Source of the DNA: Panopea generosa
Lineage: Eukaryota; Mollusca; Bivalvia; Adapedonta; Hiatellidae
NCBI GenBank assembly: GCA_029582155.1
Contig: CM055905.1
Location: forward strand, 60,588,457 to 60,652,456
DNA: 64,000 nt
Direction of reading: 5' to 3'
Shown in pieces: positions 1 to 14,700 of this stretch; the first letter of the stretch is position 1, and each line of letters opens with the position of its first letter. The notes under the pieces are model-generated. The model saw nothing but the letters and a program-made list of their open reading frames with translations. It was not told where the DNA came from and did no database searches. The position numbers and the translations under genes were made by a program.

Positions 1-117
1 AAACGTTTCCATAGTAACCGCCGATAGAAATATATCGGAGAATGACCACAGATAAACAATCTTATAGTAGAAATGTATCAACATAGGTCAGTTCCTTCGT
101 GCAATCAGGACCGTTTA

Positions 118-311
118 GGCCATTATAAATTAGATGCTAGATTATCGCCCAAACAATATTCAAAAGGGGATGGAGGTAGGATTTTATTTATTTTTTTAAA
201 TTTTGAAGTTTTTTTTTTATAAAAAAAAATATATATATTTTTATGAAAATAAATAGGTCGGGGCGGCATGAAAATTAGATGATGAGCTAGCAATTAATTT
301 GTTATAGCCTT
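118..311. mobile_element. MITE with GGCCATTATAAATT-type terminal inverted repeats (copy 1)
   Basis: The left end ggccattataaatta...gctagattatc and the right end gatgagctagcaattaatttgttatagcct are imperfect inverted repeats of about 30 bp around an AT-rich core. It sits 37 bp past the donor of protease exon 348-527. Related copies are at about 34030-34122, 37260-37442 and 56098-56296. Confidence 0.7.
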
Positions 312-347
312 ATCAACAATATCATATGTATTTTTGTATAAACTTAC

Positions 348-2748
348 CAGCTATTGTCTTATTTTGGACGAAGGTTTCGTACGTAAAGGCATAGCCATGT
401 CCTTTAATTCCCGCAGTAAATTTGAGAATGACGATGTTTCCTGAAGCTAACCATTCATTTCCGAGAACAGAATTACACACTGGGATTTCCTGACCACTTA
501 TGCCATCAATGATTAATAACGTGTCACCTGTTATAGAAATTACTTCACGTATATTCCAGGTATACTACACAACAAACACGTGTTAATTATTAGTATATCT
601 GTTGTAAAGATTCTCTCATGTGTTAGTTAAAACGTTATTTTATTTACAGGTACAGTACACAACAAACAATTCATCAAGTGTAAAGACTCTCTCTTTGGAG
701 CATAGAACGCGAACGCAACAAATAAACAACTTCGGGAACAAGAGTCTGTTAACGAGAGGTAACGTCATATGCAACACATCTCATGACCTTCCAGCTAAGC
801 CCAGACTGTATTGTACAATGTATTTCCAAAACATTGAACTCTATATGATTACTTGATTGAAACTGCGTTATTGTTTTCTTTGTTATCGTTTTCGGGTCCT
901 CCGTGATCGAGTGGTCTAAGGCGCCGTCTCAAAATCACTTAACTCTCACCGCTAAGGTCGTAGGTTCGAGTCCCGCAGCTCCAAAAACTTTATGTGAGAA
1001 AGTTTTCAGTTACTTGCGGAAGGACGGTGGTTCTACTCAGTCTTCCTTCACTAGTAAAACTGGGTATGCCATATATAACCTGAAATGTGTTGAAAATGGC
1101 ATTAAACCCCATTAAAAAAATTGTTATAACTTTCAAAGTTAAGTTCTGATATTGTGAAGAGGCGGGGCGGTAATTTTCCTTGCCAGAGTTAATGACATAT
1201 TACAATTACCCAACACTGACCACTCACAAACATTTAAATTGGAATTAAAACAACACACAATGGAAACGTACCCGATTCGCATTCAAACTGCATTTTGTTG
1301 AACTTAAGTAATACACGCTTGTCCAAGGAAAGAGCGATCACTTGCTCACATGATGTACCTGATGGGAAAAGAAAAATAAATAATCAAATTATTTGTTTAC
1401 ATAATGTAATTACTATGAGAAAAAAACATCAGTTTCAACCTATTTAATTTTTAAACACAGACAGTTTTCATAGTAAATAGTGAACAAGCATATCTTTGGT
1501 ATATATGAATACTGTTTAGACATTTGTGGGCGGGCTCATATTTAAATATTAAACTGATTTTATTTTTAATCTAATTTTTGTTTTTCACGATTTTCTACAT
1601 ATCAAGAAAAATAAATATGTTTTTGTGAAGCGTATTTTACTTATGTATTATTCACAAATACAACTGGATATGCAATAATGTACATAACCTGTCATGTGTG
1701 AAAGTTCTTTCTGTATATTTATGTATCGTATAATATCATAGCATATCATATAGCATATCATATCATATCATTTCTTGTTATTTATTATATGCATGTTGCT
1801 TTGGTGGGTGTGTCCTTTATTTGGCTATAAGTGTTGTTATTTTTTCAATATATTGCATTGGACATTGTCTTTAATGCTATTAATTGTTTCTAAATTATCG
1901 ACCTTTTATTATATGTCTCTAGTTGTTGCTGTTGTGTTGTTTTTTTTCTCACCTGCCAGTAATTTCCCTGTTATATCTATTGCACCGGTTTGTGATGTCC
2001 TCACTGTGTTGCATAATGGTTGTGTAGGAACTTCGAATATACCGTCGCTTTCAACGGAAGTGACGTCATCAATTACATCGATGACATCATCTTCTAATAC
2101 CGGAACTATATAGTTGTCAGAAAGTTCCAAGGGGACTTCAGCGGGGTATTTCATGAGTGGAGGAGATCGTTCATCTATAAACAGAAATATGGCAAAGAAC
2201 TATAAATAGACTATTGGGAACTAAAACTCTATGTTAATTTGTTTAGTTTACACGAATGTATAGCTCGACTGCGAAACAAATTTCAAAGTTTATATGAGCC
2301 GCTTTCAAGAATGCCTCCTGGGTAAAAGCAGAACTGAATGTATTTTTTTTTTTTTTAGAGGCATTGATGCTAACTTGGGATCGAACCCACAATCTCTGAT
2401 GTGAGCGGCCAACATTACACTTACTATATGCGTTTATGACATGTCTTACCATTTTGAGCACAAAACGCAACAAGCAATGTGGTATTTATTGTTCAGTAAC
2501 ACTGAATAAACTCAATGATTAAAAAGAAATATTAATTTACTTTGTCATTGCCAAGTGATTTGTATAGATATAAGAGAAATATATATGACAAAAACATGAT
2601 ACCAACCTGAATTTTGCAATTTACTCTTTAAGAAAATATCACTGATATTAAAGATATATTGCTACAATAAACGAAATTTCCCACAGTAACGTTGGCAATG
2701 TAAACAAACACTTACCCAGACTTGGCGCAAGAGGCACTGAAACATCTC
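348..2748 (-). CDS. Exons 28-31: microexon, acidic linker and CUB domain
   Basis: Exon 2716-2748 is a 33-nt phase 1-1 microexon ([10 protein letters not shown]). Exon 1953-2174 encodes an acidic linker rich in D, E and V, then starts the CUB domain at [10 protein letters not shown]. Its true end is the donor after GCAG at 1953; the open frame to 1909 is intron read-through. Exons 1272-1358 ([20 protein letters not shown]) and 348-527 (GDTLLIIDG, then [14 protein letters not shown] and GYAFTYETF) complete a CUB fold with its Cys pair and SGxxxxxxF strand. The acceptor of the last exon was set at 527 because the longer upstream option gives an out-of-phase join. CUB domains mediate protein-protein or protein-glycan contact. 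ADAMTS13 is the known vertebrate member of the family with C-terminal CUBs. Confidence 0.85.
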
Positions 2749-5700
2749 CTGAAAAATAAAGAGGACAGTACATTTACTTTACAATGATTACGTAAATAGC
2801 TTGTAAACGTTAACACTTATGTCCATGTTTCTGCAATTGACCACTGTTCGAATATTTCAATATTTCTAGCGTTGATCTTAGCATTCAATTTAGGAATATT
2901 ACAAGTAATACCTATACTCTAACAATAACATGTAGATGTTAAACTATATTGACGACTAGCCGCATTAATTATCAAACAGCTGGCATTCAGTGTAGACAAC
3001 TAACGAAATCAGCTTAGGACTCTGAGAAATATACTTAACGGCTTTAAAACAGCAAGTTTGGTTTCATATGGATGTTTTAGATCGTTATATGTGATTATAT
3101 TAAAAGACACAAACCTTTTAGTTAATAACAAGGTGTTTACAAGTCCAGTATAAAGAATATAAAGCACTAAAAAACTTGTAGTAATTTTGTTATATTACTT
3201 ATGCATCATAAGTGTAAATTATATGTGTGAAATACAAATTGAAAATAAAATGCTATAATAATTAAGATACTGGTGCGATGATGTGAAGTGTAATCAATTA
3301 AAACAACTTACTCTTACGACGTGCATCACATAGTCCACAGAAACCCTTACAATGTGACGTCGCCCATGGTTTATATTCGGTGCACATGTTACTTCCGTAC
3401 GATGCACAATTACTTTCTTGATCGTCGCAGGCTAGAACAATAATTGACACAAAATTTCTCATTATATCTTAACGATAATTTGGCGAGATATTCCGATCAA
3501 TACGTAGTGTTTGATTAGGATACATGGACATTTAGACCGAGTCCCCTTTTCGAACATACCTTTTGGATTAAAGTATAAAGACAAAGTCTAGATCATGATG
3601 ATGCGTTTCTAACAACCATATGATAACGGTATGCAATAAAGAACAACATAATTGATTGTGTTTTTCATTTCCAACCTGCACATAATCTGCAGAACTTTCT
3701 GCAATGTTGTCGTTCGAGGTCAAGAACTGAGCAGCTGCCTCTACCAAGGCCTCACAATATGCTGTTTTTATACACGTTTTGTCGTCTGTATATTAATGGT
3801 ATGGTGGTCATATTAAAGAAACAAAGCGAGATATATATGTTTTTTTAAGTCCTAACCAGGAATTGTTCATTTATAACGAACATACTAAATAGATAACAGA
3901 TATGCTATGAAAGCGCTAAACAGCCACATCGTCATAGTGCAACAAACATTTTACAGTAAACATATCAAAAGTTTATGACGTAACTGCGTTTCATGATTTA
4001 CAACAATGCGCCATACATGGACAGGAACAAATGCGATCAAATAGTAAAACATTTTGGTTTTTTTCTATTTAGGGCGAATTTCTTATTTTGTTAATGTGTT
4101 ACACTTAAAACTTTTTTGGTAAATGACTACTGTCCGATTTGCAATACCAAATTGGTAATAAAACATTTAATTAGGTTTAAATCAGTATTTGAGAGAAGCA
4201 AAATTTTAAGCATTAGTTCGGTGAAAAAGAATATTAATCTAGTTAAATGTAACCGAGATGCTCTTTGGGATTCACAGGTTGTAAACTAGTCTAATGTTTT
4301 CAATACCTGATGGAAATACACAATTGTCTTTATTTTATGTGGCGACATTAATAAAACATTTACAAATTCCTTATTTCAATAACGCGTACGTATTACACTA
4401 TCAAATTATCAATATCTAAATATTGAAATCAAGATATATACAATTTGAACTCACCTGGTTTCGCTTCTACAAGTTCACAAAGATTGCAGAAATTCTTGCA
4501 GTGTGTTTTTGCCCAGCTTGCATACTCTGTGCATACACTCTTGCCATATGCCGGACAATCATCCGTGTCCATACAATCGCTGGACACAGCTGGGGAAACG
4601 GCTGTTGTGGCTACAGTTTCTGTTGACACAAGTAGGGTAAAAGAATTTGATACATGATAACAGATTGCTGTAATGCTTTATGTTTGGGTGTGTTATTTTA
4701 TAAATAAATAGCACTAGATATATAAGTATACATTAGGACATTAGTCGTTTAAGCTGTAGATGAAATAAAAGAGAAATATGCGGTGATAGTGTTTAAGAAA
4801 AATGCACATTATCAAACTATTTATTATTAACTATATAAGGGCCACTTTAGAAAATGACAGTGGGCGCTACCATATTGAAACTTCACGACCACGTGTTAAA
4901 AACATTTGCATTTGCCATTGTTTTTCAAAATAGTGCCTTATGGGATTTGTGTGGTACTAAAACCAGGCAAGGTTCCGACTGCAATTAATGGGATTTTTGT
5001 AATCTTAAATTGAAGAATATTTATGTTCATTGTTGAATCCTAGATATACACTACTCATATTATTCATAGTACTTGTTTCATTCTTTTTCTCATTTTCTCG
5101 TATTGTATATATTCATTATTGTATTCATGTGTGTGCTATTTGAACCGTTGTAAAATTATGATGACGATACACTTATACTGTTTGGCGGGACTTTTTGACG
5201 GAGGGACTAAATAACTTAGAATGACACACTGTTTATACCGAATAAAATATTTTTATTGAATTATATAAAACGGAAATTTTTCACAATCGCTAAAAACTGG
5301 CATGGCGATATACGTTAATTTCAAACATCAAATCATAATATGAATATGAATATATAATATGAAGTTTAACATTAACACTTACCTGCGCAAAAACCGCAGA
5401 ACTTCTTGCAATGTGATTTGGCCCAGCCAGCATATGCAGAGGAGGTACAGAATCCGGTCGTATACTGGTTACAGTTGCTCACTTCATCTTTACAGTCAGG
5501 ATCAAAGTCTGAAACATTTTAAAACATGTTATCTATAGATATGTCATCATTAAATTAATCTAGATTGTCGCAAAATTGCCGATAGAAATACAGAACAGGA
5601 ATAGTCTTTCTAAGAACCTGATATCTCCCGAATCAGGTCTATTAGCCCCAAAAGAAAAAGCAGGGAATTATATGCCTATCCAGCAATTCATAGCAATTAA

Positions 5701-8700
5701 CGCTAACTAAAATGTGACGTCACTCAAGCTCTCAGTTGAAGCAACTGACCAATCAGCGTGCTCCATTTGGGATTTCGCACTTTAACGGACCCAATCAGGA
5801 GAACTGGGTCCGTTCTACAGACTAGAGCAGGTAGAGTTTTAATGACAGGCATCTAAAATAGCAAGATAGAATCAACGTGGCGTATAAACAGAAGCACACA
5901 GTCTTAGTCGGCGTAAGGTACATACATATTTGACTAATGATTAAACCGGACTCTTCCATCTAATCTGTGTTCAGTCACGATTAAGGTTTGGTATTATATT
6001 TATTTTTCTGGATATTGGCCAAAGCTAAACTGACCATGCATTACACGGTCAATAAAGAGGACCAGACAATAGATCTATTTATAGTTCCGTGAATCTGAAT
6101 GCAACCATGGAAATTAATTCATTCTTACGAGGGTAGATATGTGTAAGTAAAGGAAATGTCGAGAAGGAGATCCAAATAGTCCATACCTGACGGATGTTCA
6201 GCGCACACTCCGCATGACTTCATACAATTTTCATGTGCCCAACTCTTGTATTGGCCGGAACACACATCCTCGCCGTAAGACGTGAAGCAATTAGCCTGTT
6301 TGTCTTTGCATGCATCGCCGCCTAGAAGCAATGGCAATGAAAGCGCTTCGTTTACATAACTGAAGTCTGATATATATGTGGTGTGTTTTACACGAAAAAG
6401 CAAGTAACTATTTAAGCCGGCTAAAGCATTCACAGAGGCGATCCAGGGGTCGTAAGTTCGAAATCCCTCGCCCGGCCACAGTCTCCGTAATGGATGACAA
6501 ACGACTTTGTGTCTCATTATCATTCGTCTCTTATCACTGGTTGAATTGGGAAAGTTATTAGTTTATTGCGGAGACGGGGTGTGCTCGAGTACTGGCTAAC
6601 CCTCCAGGTTCCCAGGAAACAGTGGTTAGGTTAACTGATCGTCTGTAAGCCCTCTATGGTATAAAAATAATGCTAAACATTCAATTAATCAATCAATGTA
6701 TATATTGTTTATTACGGACAATACATACTTTCATTATCAGATGTATCAGTGACAAACATTAGGTGTAATACTGCTGTAAAGTTATTGAAATAATGCAGTG
6801 TTCAGCAAAGCTCGTAAGCAACAACATGTACTCTAGCATATGATCCGATACTACCATTTATAAATACAGTGGAATGTTGGCTTGTACAACATAAATTATA
6901 ATCTAAGAATATCCCAGTAGGTCGTGTATACGAAGATATGAAGGGGAAAACATATGACATGTTACTACAATTGCAATATTTTGTCAAATATTGAATTAGA
7001 ACAGCACGTATACATTTTTTGGCAGAATGGACATCACTTTAACATGTAGCACACTGGTAGCAGCCGATAGTAAAGACGCAATATTGTTAAAATAAGAGGG
7101 CTTTCCCAAAGTCAAATTTACTGACTGATTGGCTTGTAACAATTGTTAGTTAACGGACCCAATCGGGAGAGCTGGGTTCGTTCTACAGTCTTACTGAATA
7201 ACAATTGTTAAGTTATTTTCAAAAGAGCAAAAACTGGGTAGAATAAAGCAATTTTAGCAGACATGTTTTTTTTTTCATAGAAATAAGATTATACTCTCTA
7301 CGATAGCATGCATACATTATCCGTACTTATTTTCGGATTAATCCCTGCCATGATAGGAATTTATCTAAACAGATTATATGTGAAAAATCATTACTGAATG
7401 GCAACACATTTTCTTATGTAATCTTCAACTGCATAGTAGACATTTATGTGATTTTAATGTAGCGCGTGAGACACTTATGTTGTTTTAATGAGCTTGTAAC
7501 ACAGGTACGATTAAACTAAGGATTACAATTTTCCAACTCTCTATCCAACGGTTGACCAGTAAATACGATGTGTTTCTCAATGTCAATGATACAAAATACA
7601 TACTTATATCTGTTCGGCATGGTTTGTCGACACAGTATTCCTTGACGCTAAGTTTGCTGGCAGCGGCACAGTTTGAGTCAGCAATGGGGGTGGTTGAAGC
7701 CGAACTGCTGTAACATTTCACCTGCCTTGTCCTAACCCCTCGTCCGCAAGTTTCCGAGCACTGTTTTAAAATAATTCTTGTTATTTATTTCTATAAAATA
7801 GTTTTACATTGTGACATTATCAGCCTTTTCTTCTGCATCTCACAACATGAATCGCTATAATTGATTACTAAGGTCAAACGTGTTCTACACTGACTTGTGA
7901 AGGTGACAGTCATATTTTTGCTTGTTAGGAATATAAACGCCGATAACTTTTCTCAGATTTGAATGTGTGTTCACAGTGCAGTTAAAAATTAAATTTGATC
8001 TATGTACTATATGGTTGTACCAGCTCCATCGATACCTTTTCAAATACCTATAGGCTAAACGAATCTATCAAAAATATAATACACAATATAAATTCTATTT
8101 GAGTTGAAACCTTTCTTAAACTATTGTGAACCTAACACATTTTTTGCTGGAAGGTCTCAGCCATAAAATACACTTTTTAAGTCCATACACATACCTTAGT
8201 CCAGGCATCAGCCTTCCACGTTCCAGGACAGGCTCCTGTGTTACACGTAGAAGTTATTGAAGGTTTACCCTGACCTTGACACCTCTGCTCCGACAATACC
8301 TGCAACAAACGACAATACTAGAGCATATGAAACTGTGAACATGATGACAGAAGGGGATTCGGAAGTACTAGTCGATGGACGGGTATTAAGGCAGTTACAA
8401 GTGTTTAAACTGTTATATATATATTTGGATAGAAATACGTAATATAAATAAACAAAGAAAGAATGTACTGAGATGGCGGGAAGAATATTTGATGAACAAA
8501 TTATATCAGGAATTAGTGACAGATACACAAATAAATAATGTATTTACATTATTGGTATATCGATAGATATATCAAAATATGTAATCGCTTTTTAGGCGTT
8601 AGTATAGAATGACGGGTTTGAAATGGATACGCATTGTTAACATGAATACTCACACTTTCTACGTTATTGTTTTCTTGAACACACTCGGCAGATCTGTGTC

Positions 8701-11700
8701 TCTGGCCGCTAGCACATGACTTGGAACACTGGCTCCATTGTGACGTTCTCCATCTATCAATACAGATACCATAATACATTAACGTACATTTATATTTGAT
8801 GAAGATGAAAGAAAGAATAAGCAACGCACGGTGGTCTGATTTAAATATATTGTATAAAAAACGGCCAAATTCCTTATTTTAGCTGTGCATACGATATATT
8901 AACTAATATTCGTGACGGAGTATCTTAGTAATTATAAGGTCAGACATTCATATTACCTCGGTGGACATGGGTTGGAATTACAAGACTGTGCCGTATCGCT
9001 AGGCTTTTGGTGAATATCACAGAAATAGTCGTCAACAGTTCCTGAGTTGCTGTTTTCGCAGGTTATGGTTGGCTTCTGGGTACCTTAAAAGATGTTGAAT
9101 GATATTCATTTATTCATCTATCAATCCTACTGTACTGAAAAAGATACCAATAAATTTCGATGATTGTTATTTATGTCCTGTGTATTTTTAATATTGTCAG
9201 ACATAGTCAGTTTTAATGTTGTGTCGTCTTGAGTAAAAATGATTAAAACATATACTCGTATATGTATACATGTATACACGAAGGTAATAAAAATCAATTG
9301 TGTGTATTTTATGATAAAAGTATGAATAACTAATGTCAGTAGTATCTTCGACTAGAATGTGTGTACCATTTGTAATTAGTGTGTAAGATAAAAAAGAAAG
9401 TCCTTTTATGATTCTTGGGATATTTGCCTACTGAATGAATTTGGTTTAAATCACACTGTTATGACGCCTTGGTAACCTGTACACAAGGGCTGTGACGCCA
9501 CGGTAACGGTATGGTTCAACGCGTCTAAAATGAGAGCGTCAATTGCTTACCTGTACCACACGACTTTGTACAAGCGCCTGCTCTTGTTTTCCACAAATAA
9601 TTTCCAGACGATCCAGATGTGGGGATGTGATATTCGTAGTACACATCGGGATCAACGCCAACGTAAGGGGGTCCCCACTTCCGGTACACCTGAATTTGGA
9701 CAAAGAATAATGTAACGATCATTATTTACACAAAGAATAATTTCTGGTCTGTATAAATTGGTAAAAGTTTGTTGGTTTTTTTTGTTTGTTTTTTTTTGCT
9801 AAATGTTATAGTCAGTTCTAATTGTAACACATCATACAACATTTGTAGAAATATGAATAAATGCCATTTCGTCGTTGTAGCTAAAATAATAAAATACAAA
9901 ACTATTATTTAAAAAGTTCAGTATTATATGTGTCAATAAAGTACACACGTTTACTAATTTAGTGTCTGGATAAACTAAAAGTGAAATATAACACGAATTT
10001 AAAATAGTGTATGAAGGGTAGCCGATAATTAATGGCGACGTTCAAAAAGCTTCCCTTAAATGGCTGCTTTCGGCGCGAGAATATTTAAAGTGCAGTTTTC
10101 GCCACACTCGTTGTTTGCGTATAACACTACTTATATTGTAATTATGTTTGTTTGATTTGATGCATGTGCCAGCTGCATTTAAACTTATTCACCATATACA
10201 ATAAAACTGTTTTATATACCGAAAGGATAAAGAGATAACAGGTGAATTTCAGAGCCATGATGTCAAGCTATTGTAAGCGATATTTACAGTTTTGGAATAT
10301 TTGTGTAAAGGCATTTCATTAAATATTTTGTCAGTATGATCATTACTATTGACAAAATCATCAATGGAACTTACATAGATATTCTAAATGTGTTAATGTC
10401 CCTTACAAAAGTTTGATAATGTGGCTCTGAAATTCGCCCGTTGTTTCGTTATCGTTCCAGTATAGTACATATGTCGTTGTCATGATGGCCACGCTTTATG
10501 TTATTGCAACTTTAAGACAAAAAGAAACTAATTGCGGTGTATTTTAACGTTTTCTATCAAATAATGGACACCTACCTGAGCCTCAACGACTGCATTCACA
10601 GGTCCAACGATTTGAATGCGTTCTGGTGCTGATTGGTACTTCATTATGACCCCTCCCTTTTTGTATGTGCCGGACAGACGAGGTGTAGTGTCCCTGAATA
10701 ATTGTTGTCCATTCACAGTAGCGCCTTTTAAGTTAAACAGTTAAGGTAATTAATTAACACAGCCAATAAGTGTTACATTTAGTTTAAATCCTCCATGACG
10801 CTTCGATATTGGTTAAAACATGTGAAAATTCTGGGTTGTTTTAATTCATTGTGTTTAGTGATTTCAGAATATGCCATTGGTATACGTTGGAAATGTTTTA
10901 ATACAAAATTGATATTAATTGCGGTATTAAATGTTCAACTTAATATACAATTATGCTCATGAATTAGTTATGCTTTATTAAATTTGTTTATCCTCAACAT
11001 TAATAATAAGATGTATGTTACATGACGAATGTATGTTTATAATACATAAATAAATCATGCAAATGTATAACTTACTTAAATAGCAGTATTGGTTTCCTTG
11101 GGTGATTGTGATCCCGGTACTGCCCTTAGGAATACGTGCAAATGTCGTGAATTCTGTAACACGAATAAGGAAATATTTGTTTGCACAGCTATATCATAAA
11201 GTTATGCGCACATGTTATTCGTCCCGTTAATTTTTGACCGCGCACGTGCAAATCGTGAAAATACACGGTCAGATAGATCTAATTGTTTTGCATTTAAGTG
11301 ATAAAATACTGAAATAGTGCATTTTTGGTAATGAGATTACTTTGAATGTATGAAATAGATATTATCAAGATACAAGTTTTGTTTTCATTTTATTAGCAAT
11401 AAAACATTACTTATATAAGTCTCCGTATATCAGATAAGTATTTATGTGATCGATGATAAAGCTCTTTGCGTCTTTTAAACCCTTTGCGTCATTTACATAG
11501 TTGCATCCGTCATTCAAAGACATATTGATTATACAAACCTTTAGCTTTTCCACCGTTAAAGTTTCCTGAGATTTTCCTACAAGTGTTTCCTTGTCCGTTG
11601 CAAATACCACATTTATCAAATACGTGACCAGAATCCATGTGACCATCACAACCAAAATTCTACCAATGGAATAGCGAAAACATAAATAAGAAATTATAAT

Positions 11701-14700
11701 CTAAAAAACGATTCCAAACACAGGTAATGTCCGAGCGATTGCATTGGTGATAAGGACAGTCTACGTATGCATGATTCTGCGAGTTGATTAATATGTTAAT
11801 AAATCCATGTTGTTTTCAAAATTATCGGATAAAAAGAATTGTTAGAGCCATAGAAAGAGTACAATACAAGAAAATAGCATTTTTATTTGGTATGTTAATT
11901 GATGTACAATAAAAAAAGAAAAATCTATGTCAAATAGCCGATGGCACAGCCATATCAACTATATGTTCTGCAACTGTTTGATAACTGTATTATTATTGTG
12001 TAACAAAATGGACGTGAGCCTAGATATTTCTTGAACGCACCTTGCATAAACCAGAGACACATTTACTGAACGGGGCTGGGGTATCGTGTTGACATTCTGT
12101 ACCGTCCGCGCTTATTCCCCGCTTCGAATACCAATTGGTTCCCTCTGCATTGCAGTCTATCTTACAGTTATCGTCGCCTGTCAGGAGATAAACAACACCC
12201 AATATATATATTGAATATCTGAACAGTTAACATTTTCATTAATCGAAGAGGAAGCAAAACCTGCACATATTACTATGAAATGATTTGTGTCGATCTACTG
12301 ATATAACGTCTCTCTACACTGGTGGATCTTGCTCTAAATTCTATACAAAATAAGGTCTAGGATTTCCACGGTAATAAACGACACAAAGAAAGTTTTTTTT
12401 AAAGTATTTTTTCCATAGTAGGAATGTATCTACTCATAATAATGCACCATAACTGCTAGGTTGACCAGCTTGAGTTTTTAAGGCAGTGCAGTGACACCTC
12501 TCTAAAAGAAGTCCTCAAAGTTTTAAAATAACGTCATTTGTTGAAATCCAATTAAAGTCGTTTTTTTACAGCAATGATGACTTTTGCTCTACTCATCTAC
12601 AGCAAGAAATCACATGTATTGTCTTTGTTCTATATCAAACTATATTCATAGCTCAATTTACCCAGTGAGCTACTGTTTAGTACCGAGTGATAGATCTTGC
12701 CCTGGATGGGAGTGTTATCCGTAGTCGAACATTGTTCATTTTTAAACTGGATCTATGTTGTGGCACAATGCTTCGGACCGTTACGTTACAGTGACATGCG
12801 AACATGATGATTGGTCAATTCTTTAGAGCGCTATGAAGTGTGGGACAGACAGTGAATTCCACTTACCCAGTGAGCTACTGTTTGGTACCCAGTGATATTT
12901 CTTGCCCTGAATGGGAGTGTTATCCGTGGCAGAACATTGTTCATTTTTAAACTGGATCTGTGATGTCGCACAATCTTGCATGTTGCACAACTCTGCTCTA
13001 GCTGCTGACCCAGCACATGCCTTTCCTCCGTACATTGGTCTGCAAGGAGAGAGTATGTTGTATATGTCCAATGCATGCAATTATCATATTGGCATTAATG
13101 TGGTGAAAGACAATATGTAACCGTTATATAAGCGTATAAAATGTACTTTAAAAGATATCTCCCAAGATATCTCCTATTTGATAGTAAGGCGTCTAACACA
13201 GTCGTGGGACTGGTCAACATTTGTAGTAAGCATTTATATTAAAAGCATTACTTTGAAAGTATATGCTTTGTGTCAAAAATAAAGAAATAATGAACAAATC
13301 TTGGTCTGTCATAAATGTCACATTGCCAGATATTTTAAGCATCTATAGTATTTTAAACAATGGATACCAAGAAAAAAAGGAATTTAACATATGGAAATAT
13401 ATATGTATACTATTAAATGTCAATGTATTTTATTATGTAAATATGTAGTTTATGGTAAAAGCTTGTTTAATATCTGATAGCATTTCCAAATCAACTGTTT
13501 GCATAGCTTTAATAATTACCATGACTGGGTTGTTATCAATATGAAATTGTTTTACTTAATATAATCTACATTTAGCTGGACATGAAACTTGCTTACTCTG
13601 GATTGGTACAAAAACGTCTTTTGATCTTGACCCCACCGCCACATGACCTTGAGCAATCACTGAAGCCTGTCTCCCAATCCGACCATCCACCATCGATAGC
13701 AGCTGGTGATCCAGGTCCCATGTCAACACAACTTCCTTGTATACACCACTACAAGAATATCAAATAAACATTATCATAGATATAATGAATATAGTATAAC
13801 CAAATTCATCATCTGAAATGATGACATTCTTCGATGTATTTGATTTTTGAATGTTATTTTCATCGGAAACCGGGCTAATGATACTATTACAATAGCTGTG
13901 AAATATAATAATATTATAGGTTAATGGTTTTGAATGGAGGTGGGTGTATCTTTTTTAAAATGTTCAAAAATTGATTTGTCAGTATACGCTTCTATAGAAC
14001 ATAAAAGAAGGGAGAATGTTCGATTTCAACGTACCTTTCTTCCTCCGCAGTCTGTTCCGTCCATTCTCGGCATGGAGTATATGACGCATCCATTGACGCT
14101 GGTGTCGTGTTTCGGTCGGCAGGAGATTCCTCCGCATACGTCCTGTATGAAACCATATTGTAAACATGAGAAACTCAAGTACAAATTATGTATATATCGG
14201 CATTGCTCGCTGTATTATATTCTAAATAACATGTATATTCTGTGGCATAATGTAAGTTACTGGTACATGGTAGACGCCAAACATGTTTTTTATCAATATG
14301 TAAATTCTCCTTGACAGACAAATCTAATACATTGTCTGGAGCTGGTTTCACATATTATCTCGGGAGTTGTGGGTTCGAAGCTAGGCTCATCAGAAGTATC
14401 TTTATGAATACTAAGAACTAATTTTATCATAAAATTGAATGGGTTGTATTAAGATTAATTGCCGTAACTATTTGAGTGTCTATTTGAACAATGATATTAT
14501 TTTAAGTATTTAGTTCTTTTTTTGTTAAATTATTGTACATATATATTGATTTTACCTGTCCGTTCGCATGAACGCCTTCGCATACTTCTGCATCTTTGCC
14601 CAACATTAATTTGCATTGTTGATTTACAGAATAGATTGTTCCCGGCTTGGTTGAAACTGAGTATGACTTGTCTGCCTGTGCTGGAGGTGCGTCGTTCAAG

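Noticed and set aside
528..564. Longer version of the last CUB exon starting at 564
   Set aside because: That start is out of phase with exon 1272-1358. The acceptor at 528-529 restores the frame and the CUB pattern.
903..1115. 70-codon frame and possible tRNA gene
   Set aside because: The tRNA-like head runs into a SINE body that recurs at 30010 and 41335, so it is a SINE, not a tRNA or a protein gene.
1909..1952. Open frame continuing to a stop after the linker exon, as a possible gene end
   Set aside because: A good donor (GCAG/gtgaga) at 1953 joins in phase to exon 1272-1358, which completes the CUB domain. The rest is intron read-through.
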